A DNA stretch of 64,000 nucleotides, taken from Allodiplogaster sudhausi (taxonomy: Eukaryota > Nematoda > Chromadorea > Rhabditida > Diplogasteridae). The notes below the pieces were generated by a model. The model saw only the letters and a list, made by a program, of their open reading frames with translations. It was not told the origin of the DNA and made no database searches. Both the position numbers and the translations under genes were made by a program. Of the stretch, positions 12,618 through 24,884 are shown one piece after another; within the stretch, counting starts at the first letter, position 1; each line of letters opens with the position of its first letter. The stretch is taken from the NCBI GenBank assembly GCA_945643635.1, contig CALZFC010000035.1, positions 4,294,501 through 4,358,500 of the forward strand, given 5' to 3'.

Positions 12618-15600
12618 GATCTTTTTGAAAATAATGTCGATTAAGAGGGTATGAATTTTCGAATAGATGTGCAGCGATTTCCGAGTAGTTAAGGTGTAGA
12701 CACTTGACATCCAGCCCGCGTAGACTGGAACCCTGCTCGCTGCGGATCTTTTTAAAAATTATGTAAATAAATTACATGAAAATAATCATGCGTAACAAAA
12801 CTTCGATCAGGATGAGATTCGAACTCACGCGGGAAATTCCCATTGGATTAGCAGTCCAACGCCTTAACCACTCGGCCACCTGATCAGACAATTTCCAACA
12901 AAGACAAAAAGAATTTGTCTTTTGCCTGCTGTGCTCCATATTTATGAAACACTGCAAACAATGCGGTCTCAACTCCGTATTCACTGTCAATTAAGGGGGT
13001 ATGAATTTTCAAATAGATGTGCAGCGATTTCCGCGTAGTTAAGGTGTTGGACGTGAAATCCAATGGGCATTGCCCGCGTATGTTCGAACCCTGCTCGCTG
13101 CTTATCTTTTTGAAAATAATGTAAATAAATTAGATGAAAATAATCATGCGTAACAAAACTTCGATCAGGATGAGATTCAAACTCACGCGGGAAATTCCCA
13201 TTGGATTAGCAGTCCAACGCCTTAAGAGAGCCCCTCTGTAATTGTCAAGGAGCGTCTGCCCCGGGGAATTTTTGTTTTCTTTTACTTTGAAAACTTTATG
13301 AGGGACACATCTAGTGTTCATAAAGAAATATATTTTTTCAAAAAATTAGAAAAATTTTTTTTCTCTTAGTTATAAGTAAAAATGTTAAAAAATAATTTGG
13401 AAGGCCATATCTGACGTTATACTTCATATTTCTCGAAAATCTATTCACTATTCGATTCCTTATGTAAAAATACACAAAAAAGTCCCTGATGACTGTTTTC
13501 GAAAAATTAAAATTTTTATGACTTTTGTGCAATTTAATTTTTAGAAATATGATTTTAAGCTAATAACTTTTTTTTATTATGACTTGCAAAAAACTGAATC
13601 TTCCATAAGAAAGAGGACGAAAAACTACATATAATACATCTCTACGAGGAAAAATCTCGGATACACTTTTTGGGTATCTGCATTTGAATATGTGTTTCTA
13701 AGCAAATTTCGGTTTTGGCCACAAACCACAACTTCATTCAAACTTCTGCAATTTTAAAAAGAAAAAGTCCATTCGATGTGATTTTTTATCACTTGACATC
13801 CAGCCGCGTAGACTGGAACCCTGCTCGCTGCGGATCTTTTTGAAAATAATGTAAATAAATTAGATTAAAAATAATCATGCGTAACAAAACTTCGATCAGG
13901 ATGAGATTCGAACTCACGCGGGAAATTCAAATTGTATTAGCATTCCAACGCCTTAACCACTCGGCCACCTGATCAGACAATTTCCAACAAAGACAAAAAG
14001 AGTTTGTCTTTTGCCTACTGTGCTCCATATTTATGAAACACTGCAAACAATGCGGTCTCAATTCCGTATTCACTGTCGATTTAGGGGGTTTGAATTTTCG
14101 CATAGATGTGCAGCGATGTCCGAGTGGTTAAGGAGTTGGACCTTTAATTTTTAGAAATATGATTTTAAGCTAATAACTTTTTTTGGATTAGCAGTCCAAC
14201 GCCTTAACCACTCGGCCACCTGATCAGACAATTTCCAACAAAGACAAAAAGAATTTGTCTTTTGCCTGCTGTGCTAATTTGGAAGGCCATATCTGACGTT
14301 ATACTTCATATTTCTCGAAAATCTATTCACTATTCGATTCCTTATGTAAAAATACACAAAAAAGTCCCTGATGACTGTTTTCGAAAAATTAAAATTTTTA
14401 TGACTTTTGTGCAATTTAATTTTTAGAAATATGATTTTAAGCTAATAACTTTTTTTTGGATTAGCAGTCCAACGCCTTAACCACTCGGCCACCTGATCAG
14501 ACAATTTCCAACAAAGACAAAAAGAATTTGTCTTTTGCCTGCTGTGCTCCATATTTATGAAACACTGCAAACAATGCGGTCTCAACTCCGTATTCACTGT
14601 CAATTAAGGGGGTATGAATTTTCAAATAGATGTGCAGCGATTTCCGCGTAGTTAAGGTGTTGGACGTGAAATCCAATGGGCATTGCCCGCGTAGGTTCGA
14701 ACCCTGCTCGCTGCGGATCTTTTTGAAAATTATGTAAATGAATTAGATAAAAATAATCATGCATAACAAAACTTCGATCAGGAAGAGATTCGAACTCACG
14801 CGGGAAATTCCCATTGGATTAGCAGTCCAACGCCTTAACCACTCGGCCACCTGATCAGACAATTTCCAACAAATACAAAAAGAATTTGTCTTTCGCCTGC
14901 TGTGCTCCATATTTATGAAACACTGCAAACAATGCGGTCTCAGCTCCGTATTCACTGTCGATTAAGGGGGTATGAATTTTCGAATAGATGTGCAGCGATT
15001 TCCGCGGAGTTAAGGAGTTGGACCTGAAATCCAACGGGCTTTGCCCGCGTAGGTTCGAACCCTCCTCGCTGCGGATCTTTTTGAAAATAATGTCGATTAA
15101 GAGGGTATGAATTTTCGAATAGATGTGCAGCGATTTCCAAGTAGTTAAGGTGTAGACACTTGACATCCAGCCCGCGTAGACTGGAACCCTGCTCGCTGCG
15201 GATCTTTTTAAAAATTATGTAAATAAATTACATGAAAATAATCATGCGTAACAAAACTTCGATCAGGATGAGATTCGAACTCACGCGGGAAATTCCCATT
15301 GGATTAGCAGTCCAACGCCTTAACCACTCGGCCACCTGATCAGACAATTTCCAACAAATACAAAAAGAATTTGTCTTTCGCCTGCTGTGCTCCATATTTA
15401 TGAAACACTGCAAACAATGCGGTCTCAGCTCCGTATTCACTGTCGATTAAGGGGGTATGAATTTTCGAATAGATGTGCAGCGATTTCCGCGGAGTTAAGG
15501 AGTTGGACCTGAAATCCAACGGGCTTTGCCCGCGTAGGTTCGAACCCTCCTCGCTGCGGATCTTTTTGAAAATAATGTCGATTAAGAGGGTATGAATTTT

Positions 15601-18033
15601 CGAATAGATGTGCAGCGATTTCCGAGTAGTTAAGGTGTAGACACTTGACATCCAGCCCGCGTAGACTGGAACCCTGCTCGCTGCGGATCTTTTTAAAAAT
15701 TATGTAAATAAATTACATGAAAATAATCATGCGTAACAAAACTTCGATCAGGATGAGATTCGAACTCACGCGGGAAATTCCCATTGGATTAGCAGTCCAA
15801 CGCCTTAACCACTCGGCCACCTGATCAGACAATTTCCAACAAAGACAAAAAGAATTTGTCTTTTGCCTGCTGTGCTCCATATTTATGAAACACTGCAAAC
15901 AATGCGGTCTCAACTCCGTATTCACTGTCAATTAAGGGGGTATGAATTTTCAAATAGATGTGCAGCGATTTCCGCGTAGTTAAGGTGTTGGACGTGAAAT
16001 CCAATGGGCATTGCCCGCGTATGTTCGAACCCTGCTCGCTGCTTATCTTTTTGAAAATAATGTAAATAAATTAGATGAAAATAATCATGCGTAACAAAAC
16101 TTCGATCAGGATGAGATTCGAACTCACGCGGGAAATTCCCATTGGATTAGCAGTCCAACGCCTTAACCACTCGGCCACCTGATCAGACAATTTCCAACAA
16201 AGACAAAAAGAATTTGTCTTTTGCCTGCTGTGCTCCATATTTATGAAACACTGCAAACAATGCGGTCTCAACTCCGTATTCACTGTCGATTAAGGGGGTA
16301 TGAACTTTCAAATAGATGTGCAGCGATTTCCGCGTAGTTAAGGTGTTGGACTTGAAATCCAATGGGCATTGCCCGCGTATGTTCGAACCCTGCTCGCTGC
16401 TTATCTTTTTGAAAAAATGTAAATAAATTAGATGAAAATAATCATGCGTAACAAAACTTCGATCAGGATGAGATTCAAACTCACGCGGGAAATTCCCATT
16501 GGATTAGCAGTCCAACGCCTTAAGAGAGCCCCTCTGTAAGGGTCAAGGAGCGTCTGCCCCGGGGAATTTTTGTTTTCTTTTACTTTGAAAACTTTATGAG
16601 GGACACATCTAGTGTTCATAAAGAAATATATTTTTTCAAAAAATTAGAAAATTTTTTTTTCTCTTAGTTAAAAGTAAAAATGTTAAAAAATAATTTGGAA
16701 GGCCATATCTAATGTTATACTTCATATTTCTCGAAAATCTATTCACTATTCGATTCCTTATGTAAAAATACACAAAAAAGTCCCAGATGACTGTTTTCGA
16801 AAAATTAAAAATTTTATGACTTTTGTGCAATTTAATTTTTAGAAATATGATTTTAAGCTAATAACTTTTTTTTATTATGACTTGCAAAAAACTGAATCTT
16901 CCATAAGAAAGAGGACGAAAAACTACATATAATACATCTCTACGAGGAAAAATCTCGGATACACTTTTTGGGTATCTGCATTTGAATATGTGTTTCTAAG
17001 CAAATTTCGGTTTTGGCCACAAACCACAACTTCATTCAAACTTCTGCAATTTTAAAAAGAAAGAGTCCATTCGATGTGATTTTTTATCACTTGACATCCA
17101 GCCGCGTAGACTGGAACCCTGCTCGCTGCGGATCTTTTTGAAAATAATGTAAATAAATTAGATTAAAAATAATCATGCGTAACAAAACTTCGATCAGGAT
17201 GAGATTCGAACTCACGCGGGAAATTCAAATTGTATTAGCATTCCAACGCCTTAACCACTCGGCCACCTGATCAGACAATTTCCAACAAAGACAAAAAGAG
17301 TTTGTCTTTTGCCTACTGTGCTCCATATTTATGAAACACTGCAAACAATGCGGTCTCAATTCCGTATTCACTGTCGATTTAGGGGGTTTGAATTTTCGCA
17401 TAGATGTGCAGCGATGTCCGAGTGGTTAAGGAGTTGGACTTGAAATCCAATGGGCATTGCCCGCGTAGGTTCGAACCCTGCTCGCTGCGGATCTTTTTGA
17501 AAATTATGTAAATAAATTAGATAAAAATAATCATGCGTAATAAAACTTCGATCAGGATGAGATTCGAACACACGCGGGAAATTCCTATTCGATTAGCAGT
17601 CCAACGCCTTAACCACTAGGCCACCTGAGCAGACAATTTCCATCAAAGACAAAAAGAATTTGTCTTTCGCCTGCTGTGCTCCATATTTATGAAACACTGC
17701 AAACAATGCGGTCTCAGCTCCGCATTCACTGTCGATTAAGGGGGTATGAATTTTCGAATAGATGTGCAGCGATTTCCGCGGAGTTAAGGAGTTGGACCTG
17801 AAATCCAACGGGCTTTGCCCGCGTAGGTTCGAACCCTCCTCGCTGCGGATCTTTTTGAAAATAATGTCGATTAAGAGGGTATGAATTTTCGAATAGATGT
17901 GCAGCGATTTCCGAGTAGTTAAGGTGTAGACACTTGACATCCAGCCCGCGTAGACTGGAACCCTGCTCGCTGCGGATCTTTTTAAAAATTATGTAAATAA
18001 ATTACATGAAAATAATCATGCGTAACAAAACTT

Positions 18034-18115
18034 CGATCAGGATGAGATTCGAACTCACGCGGGAAATTCCCATTGGATTAGCAGTCCAACGCCTTAACCA
18101 CTCGGCCACCTGATC
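18034..18115 (-). tRNA. tRNA-Ser(GCT), intact copy inside the scrambled block
   Basis: All stems of the GCT consensus are complete: acceptor GATCAGG/CCTGATC, D-arm with TGGCCGAGTGG box A, anticodon loop CTGCTAA and variable arm GGGAA/TTCCC, with a T4 run after the discriminator G. It shows that good genes persist among pseudogenes here. Confidence 0.88.
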
Positions 18116-21100
18116 AGACAATTTCCAACAAAGACAAAAAGAGTTTGTCTTTTGCCTACTGTGCTCCATATTTATGAAACACTGCAAACAATGCGGTCTC
18201 AATTCCGTATTCACTGTCGATTTAGGGGGTTTGAATTTTCGCATAGATGTGCAGCGATGTCCGAGTGGTTAAGGAGTTGGACTTGAAATCCAATGGGCAT
18301 TGCCCGCGTAGGTTCGAACCCTGCTCGCTGCGGATCTTTTTGAAAATTATGTAAATAAATTAGATAAAAATAATCATGCGTAATAAAACTTCGATCAGGA
18401 TGAGATTCGAACACACGCGGGAAATTCCTATTCGATTAGCAGTCCAACGCCTTAACCACTAGGCCACCTGATCAGACAATTTCCATCAAAGACAAAAAGA
18501 ATTTGTCTTTCGCCTGCTGTGCTCCATATTTATGAAACACTGCAAACAATGCGGTCTCAGCTCCGTATTCACTGTCGATTAAGGGGGTATGAATTTTCGA
18601 ATAGATGTGCAGCGATTTCCGCGGAGTTAAGGAGTTGGACCTGAAATCCAACGGGCTTTGCCCGCGTAGGTTCGAACCCTCCTCGCTGCGGATCTTTTTG
18701 AAAATAATGTCGATTAAGAGGGTATGAATTTTCGAATAGATGTGCAGCGATTTCCGAGTAGTTAAGGTGTAGACACTTGACATCCAGCCCGCGTAGACTG
18801 GAACCCTGCTCGCTGCGGATCTTTTTAAAAATTATGTAAATAAATTACATGAAAATAATCATGCGTAACAAAACTTCGATCAGGATGAGATTCGAACTCA
18901 CGCGGGAAATTCCCATTGGATTAGCAGTCCAACGCCTTAAGAGAGCCCCTCTGTAATTGTCAAGGAGCGTCTGCCCCGGGGAATTTTTGTTTTCTTTTAC
19001 TTTGAAAACTTTATGAGGGACACATCTAGTGTTCATAAAGAAATATATTTTTTCAAAAAATTAGAAAAATTTTTTTTCTCTTAGTTATAAGTAAAAATGT
19101 TAAAAAATAATTTGGAAGGCCATATCTAACGTTATACTTCATATTTCTCGAAAATCTATTCACTATTCGATTCCTTATGTAAAAATACACAAAAAAGTCC
19201 CAGATGACTGTTTTCGAAAAATTAAAAATTTTATGACTTTTGTGCAATTTAATTTTTAGAAATATGATTTTAAGCTAATAACTTTTTTTTATTATGACTT
19301 GCAAAAAACTGAATCTTCCATAAGAAAGAGGACGAAAAACTACATATAATACATCTCTACGAGGAAAAATCTCGGATACACTTTTTGGGTATCTGCATTT
19401 GAATATGTGTTTCTAAGCAAATTTCGGTTTTGGCCACAAACCACAACTTCATTCAAACTTCTGCAATTTTAAAAAGAAAGAGTCCATTCGATGTGATTTT
19501 TTATCACTTGACATCCAGCCGCGTAGACTGGAACCCTGCTCGCTGCGGATCTTTTTGAAAATAATGTAAATAAATTAGATTAAAAATAATCATGCGTAAC
19601 AAAACTTCGATCAGGATGAGATTCGAACTCACGCGGGAAATTCAAATTGTATTAGCATTCCAACGCCTTAACCACTCGGCCACCTGATCAGACAATTTCC
19701 AACAAAGACAAAAAGAGTTTGTCTTTTGCCTACTGTGCTCCATATTTATGAAACACTGCAAACAATGCGGTCTCAATTCCGTATTCACTGTCGATTTAGG
19801 GGGTTTGAATTTTCGCATAGATGTGCAGCGATGTCCGAGTGGTTAAGGAGTTGGACTTGAAATCCAATGGGCATTGCCCGCGTAGGTTCGAACCCTGCTC
19901 GCTGCGGATCTTTTTGAAAATTATGTAAATAAATTAGATAAAAATAATCATGCGTAATAAAACTTCGATCAGGATGAGATTCGAACACACGCGGGAAATT
20001 CCTATTCGATTAGCAGTCCAACGCCTTAACCACTAGGCCACCTGATCAGACAATTTCCATCAAAGACAAAAAGAATTTGTCTTTCGCCTGCTGTGCTCCA
20101 TATTTATGAAACACTGCAAACAATGCGGTCTCAGCTCCGTATTCACTGTCGATTAAGGGGGTATGAATTTTCGAATAGATGTGCAGCGATTTCCGCGGAG
20201 TTAAGGAGTTGGACCTGAAATCCAACGGGCTTTGCCCGCATAGGTTCGAACCCTCCTCTCTGCGGATCTTTTTGAAAATAATGTCGATTAAGAGGGTATG
20301 AATTTTCGAATAGATGTGCAGCGATTTCCGAGTAGTTAAGGTGTAGACACTTGACATCCAGCCCGCGTAGACTGGAACCCTGCTCGCTGCGGATCTTTTT
20401 AAAAATTATGTAAATAAATTACATGAAAATAATCATGCGTAACAAAACTTCGATCAGGATGAGATTCGAACTCACGCGGGAAATTCCCATTGGATTAGCA
20501 GTCCAACGCCTTAACCACTCGGCCACCTTATCAGACAATTTCCAACAAAGACAAAAAGAATTTGTCTTTTGCCTGCTGTGCTCCATATTTATGAAACACT
20601 GCAAACAATGCGGTCTCAACTCCGTATTCACTGTCAATTAAGGGGGTATGAATTTTCAAATAGATGTGCAGCGATTTCCGCGTAGTTAAGGTGTTGGACG
20701 TGAAATCCAATGGGCATTGCCCGCGTATGTTCGAACCCTGCTCGCTGCTTATCTTTTTGAAAATAATGTAAATAAATTAGATGAAAATAATCATGCGTAA
20801 CAAAACTTCGATCAGGATGAGATTCAAACTCACGCGGGAAATTCCCATTGGATTAGCAGTCCAACGCCTTAAGAGAGCCCCTCTGTAATTGTCAAGGAGC
20901 GTCTGCCCCGAGGAATTTTTGTTTTCTTTTACTTTGAAAACTTTATGAGGGACACATCTAGTGTTCATAAAGAAATATATTTTTTCAAAAAATTAGAAAA
21001 AAAATTTTTCTCTTAGTTATAAGTAAAAATGTTAAAAAAATTTTGGAAGGCCATATCTAACGTTATACTTAATATTTCTCGAAAATCTTTTCACTATTCG

Positions 21101-21767
21101 ATTCCTTATGTAAAAATACACAAAAAAGTCCCAGATGACTGTTTTCGAAAAATTAAAATTTTTATGACTTTTGTGCAATTTAATTTTTAGAAATATGATT
21201 TTAAGCTAATAACTTTTTTTTATTATGACTTGCAAAAAACTGAATCTTCCATAAGAAAGAGGAGGAAAAACTACATATAATACATCTCTACGAGGTAAAA
21301 TCTCGGATACACTTTTTGGGTATCTGCATTTGAATATGTGTTTCTAAGCAAATTTAGGTTTTGGCCACAAACCACAACTTCATTCAAACTTCTTCAATTT
21401 TAAAAAGAAAGAGTCCATTCGATGTGATTTTTTATCACTTGACATCCAGCCGCGTAGACTGGAACCCTGCTCGCTGCGGATCTTTTTTTAAAAATTATGT
21501 AAATAAATTACATGAAAATAATCATGACTTCGATCAGGATGAGACTTCGCAAAACTTCGATCAGGATGAGATTCGAACTCACGCGGGAAATTCCCATTGG
21601 ATTAGCAGTCCAACGCCTTAACCACTCGGCCACCTGATCAGACAATTTCCAACAAAGACAAAAAGAGTTTGTCTTTTGTCTGCTATGCTCCATATTTATG
21701 AAACACTGCAAACAATCAACTCCGTATTCACTGTCGATTAAGGGGGTTTGAATTTTCGTATAGATGT

Positions 21768-21849
21768 GCAGCGATGTCCGAGTGGTTAAGGAGTTGGACT
21801 TAAAATCCAATGGGCATTGCCCGCGTGTGTTCGAACCCTGCTCGCTGCG
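21768..21849 (+). tRNA. Serine-type tRNA body with TAA (Leu) anticodon
   Basis: The acceptor stem, D-arm (GTGGTTAAGG) and variable arm GGGC/GCCC match tRNA-Ser(TGA), but the anticodon loop reads CTTAAAA, so the anticodon is TAA and would read the leucine codon UUA. The anticodon stem TTGGA/TCCAA is intact. The T-stem is weakened (GTGTG opposite CCTGC). SerRS recognises the variable arm and acceptor and not the anticodon, so if expressed this RNA could insert serine at UUA; the weakened T-stem makes a pseudogene equally possible. Confidence 0.65.
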
Positions 21850-21968
21850 GATCTTTTTGAAAATAATGTAAATAAATTAGATTAAAAATAATCATGCGTA
21901 ACAAAACTTCGATCAGGATGAGATTCGAACTCCGCGGGAAATTCAGATTAGATTAGCAGTCTAACGCC

Positions 21969-21972
21969 TTAA
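21969..21972. other. Target-site duplication TTAA (left)
   Basis: TTAA immediately precedes the inverted terminus at 21973 and is matched by TTAA at 26843-26846. An uninterrupted tRNA-Ser(GCT) has a single TTAA at this position. Confidence 0.9.
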
Positions 21973-21990
21973 AGGTTCACTCCGGCGAAT
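21973..21990. repeat. Left terminal inverted repeat
   Basis: AGGTTCACTCCGGCGAAT pairs with the reverse complement of the right terminus at 15 of 18 positions. The inner eleven bases CTCCGGCGAAT are identical on both sides. Confidence 0.9.
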
Positions 21991-22737
21991 GTTTTCACGC
22001 CCCTTTAATAATTGGTGTTTGAAAAAGTTTACTCTCACGCGGAATAAAACGGCCCCTCGTACAGTATACGCGAGGGGGCGAAATTTTTCGGAACACTGTG
22101 ATTGTGCTGAATGTTTTCGAAAGGGCAGCACAATTCATCTATCGTTTTACGTGGTTTTCGTTGTTTAATAGTCATTTGTTTACATGATTTGAATGCTTAA
22201 TCATAATGCGCTCAACACTTTCTGTGCTTCAGATTTGAAGCGAGGTGAGAAGTGCAATGAGTGCTTCAAGGTTATCTGCGCGAACCTTGTTCGCCTAGCG
22301 CCTTTTGGTGATATCTGCGTTCTTTAGATCAGTTTTTCTTCACTTCGTGTGATCTTTGGCATTCTGATTTTCTAGAATAACTTGAATAATTAAAATGTTC
22401 CTTATTTTATGCCATAAAAATATTATTTTAAACTAAAAGTAAAAAACAGTGAAGGCTTGTGTGAATCTTTCTAGCCTTCGGCGACTACATTTCGTCTTCA
22501 CCAGGGCGTCGTCCCACAATCTACAAGCTTGGATAGCTCAGAATCGGCTAGATTCTTCCTATTAGCATAGTAACTTTATCTGTTCTGCATAGTTCGAAAG
22601 CTGATAACAATTTGAGATACTATTCCATACCAGTTGTCAAATATGTATTTTAACTGCTATTCTTCGCTACTTTACCTGTACAGATAATCAAACTTATTCG
22701 AACTGGCGAACAGATATCAAAAAGTGGCAAAAATATA
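21991..22737. other. Non-coding 3' arm of the transposon
   Basis: This lies between the left terminus and the transposase stop codon. No open frame of interest is seen on either strand. It includes an imperfect GC-rich hairpin at 22051-22080 (arms GCCCCTCG and CGAGGGGGC around a TATAC-containing loop), which may be a subterminal transposase-binding or structural element; that role is only a guess. Confidence 0.6.
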
Positions 22738-24884
22738 TTAAAATTCGTCGCTGAAATAGTCTTCTTCCTCCATTTCAGCTTCTTCCAGTAGCTGCTCAAT
22801 CTCGTCATCTGGGGCGAGTTCGACGTCGCTTTCGTTATCATGACTTCCCGCGAAGTCGCCGTCCGCATCTCGTCCTCTCTTTGATGGAGCGCGTGCCATC
22901 GACCGCCGGGCACGGTGCGCTTCTTCAATTACTTCTTTCCTAAAATGGCGTTAGCTTTTATCTTATTACATTACTCGTTAACCTGAATGCATGAAAGGCA
23001 GAGCGGTATTCCCTGTGAGTTTTGTTGAAAACTCTCTTCATTCCTGTTTGCTTCATAGCTCCTTCTTCAACCTCTCGCTTCCTTTCGTTCCAATCAATTA
23101 TTGCGATCTTCATACGCAGCTTAGTACCTTCCAACGAAAAGTAATGATCCTTTGGGAGATACCGTGCAGAATGCGCATGAAACGATTCGACCTAAATTAG
23201 GACCATTTGTTATTTTTAGTTTTTATTATGTAGTCTAGCCTGTGAAGTCGTGAGAAAGGGTGATGCTCTCTCAATAGCATATGCTTGTCGTTCAAAGTAT
23301 TCTCCAAGCCATTCACGCACACTTGGCGAGAGACGACTTCTGGTAGGAGCGCTTGGATTGGGACCATGCTCACAGCCAGTCAACGTTGGGAACCTTGCGC
23401 TCTAAAATTTGTTGTTAGATGTTCAAATGAATGCTTTTTGCAACCTTGGGCCAGGCATGGATCCCATCCAGATGGTTCAATGTTGCGAGATACTTTTCGC
23501 GAGCCAATAATCCATTGCCCTTTGCTGTTGTTATGGCAAACCAGACATGGTTGATTAGGCTGCGGCTCCAATCTCTCAGTGTTTCGCCTTTCTTCTTTTT
23601 GGCTTGCTGAATCAACAAATTTAAAAGTCAATAATTAGAGTAAAAAATACCTCCAAAATTTGTTTTGTGTGATTCCTGACGAGGTGCCAGCAGTCAGTCA
23701 TATGGCGTATTTTGTAGGGGCGGATGGCGGCGGCAACAGAGCGGCTCCGATCCGTCGTGAGAGAAGCGATGGGACTGGTGACTCCATCTCCAAGTTCATC
23801 AAGGAGGCTGTCGAGTGCCTTCTTCATCCCCAACGGCTCCATTGCTGGCGACGACCCATCTGTAGTTAGCCATAACTTATCTTTTCCTTTTAGAGGAGAA
23901 ATATTACTGAATGAGAGGGGCATACTTGTTTCTTTCTTTTCCGTCACGCTGAATGCAACAATAGCATTATACTTGACATCCATTAGCTCATACCGGCAGT
24001 TCATAGCGCAAAAGCCTCGAGAATCATATGCACCGTCTCCGGCAAGGTGAACGGGATATCCTTAAACGTATTAGGGTTTTTATATAGAATTATTGAATTA
24101 AAAACTAGCATTTGCGATATCATTTAGCATCCGTCCTCTCCAATATTCATGATGTCGATTATAGACCGTCTCAATGGCTGGAATGAGGTAATGCTCGCGG
24201 ATGTTATAGAAGGCCGTTTTCTCCATGTATGCCACTCCTAGCTCCTTTAGAAAGTGGGAAATTGCCTGAAAATTTTTTTACATTGTGTCAAAAATAAGTT
24301 CCGAACGTACTCCATAACCATATGTTGTGGTTACCACCGCGCCCACCAAGTCGATAGCGATGGCATGCAGCTTCTCCTTAGTTGACTGTGCTTGGGTTGG
24401 CACCTTAGGGCTACTCGACCATGTCCTGTGGTGTGCCGGGTTGATTCTACAAGTCGATTCAGCATGTACTACGGCCCCCTCAGTCCGAATGATGACCTTG
24501 AAAGCAGAGATGATAAGATAATGTATAAGTAGATCAAATACTAACGTCACATATTTGTTCCTTTGAACAGTGCACGCAGTCACGGAAGAGATCGCTAAGA
24601 CATTTGAGATCTATGATACCATACTTAGCCGAAGTATTGATATTGCAGGCTCCTGGAGTGATGTCGTCGTCTTCTTCGAAGACGGACTCGTCTTCTCTCT
24701 CTTCCTGTGAAAAAGGTAGGATAAACAAATGTATGTAGGTTATCTAACTTACTTCTTCACTATATTCCTGTAGGTAGAGTGGGGTTAGAGGAGGTGGTGC
24801 AGACGGAGAGGCAAGAGCAAATGTAGATGCCTTTGTTGCTACATGTCTTCCTTGTGGAATTTGCTCATTTGACGAATTGGGCAT
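22738..24884 (-). CDS. RNase H-fold transposase, ten exons, 580 aa (Kolobok-like)
   Basis: This would catalyse cut-and-paste transposition of the element. Predicted exons, high to low: 24884-24753, 24704-24546, 24496-24311, 24265-24106, 24060-23926, 23886-23651, 23606-23445, 23401-23240, 23191-22983, 22939-22738. They sum to 1,743 nt with every phase consistent, and introns are 39-49 nt. Intron 8 is GC-AG; the others are GT-AG. Residues 87-120 hold a C-x2-C and C/HH zinc-ribbon-like cluster ending in a TW-SS-P motif. The catalytic core shows GDGAYDS (D221, D225), TTDR (D303), DCWH (322-325) and VESFH (E446), the arrangement of invertebrate and fish transposase-derived proteins with GDG-x2-DSxG, TD, DxWH and LExFH motifs. 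The tail (558-580) is strongly acidic. The start is the first ATG after an in-frame TAA at 24951-24953; the ancestral protein probably began further upstream with the THAP exon. Exon boundaries are my prediction. Confidence 0.85.
23192..23239 (-). other. Predicted GC-AG intron of the transposase gene
   Basis: The donor is CAG followed by GCTAGA and the acceptor is TTTAG. Removal of 48 nt joins the reading frame so that the conserved SPFLTTSQVESFH motif is continuous. No GT donor in the neighbourhood restores the frame and the motif together. GC-AG introns are a known minority class. Confidence 0.75.

Larger units (their letters stand above)
10769..21972. repeat. Scrambled array block: tRNA units mixed with the AT-rich segment
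   Basis: Tandem tRNA units are interrupted by five copies of the AT-rich segment. Full-length minus-strand GCT copies have low coordinates 11436, 12319, 12804, 13893, 14775, 15260, 15745, 16103, 17191, 17549, 18034, 18392, 19608, 19966, 20451 and 21558. Those at 11436, 13893, 17191 and 19608 share a mismatched anticodon stem and are pseudogenes. TGA-type 82-nt copies start at 12178, 12536, 13021, 14634, 14992, 15477, 15962, 16320, 17408, 17766, 18251, 18609, 19825, 20183, 20668 and 21768. Truncated plus-strand 5' halves start at 11653 and 14110, and minus-strand 5' fragments lie at 11729-11769 and 12002-12042. A 2,457-bp offset relates 10315-12260 to 12772-14716, showing block duplication after the AT-rich segment arrived. 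Confidence 0.85.
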
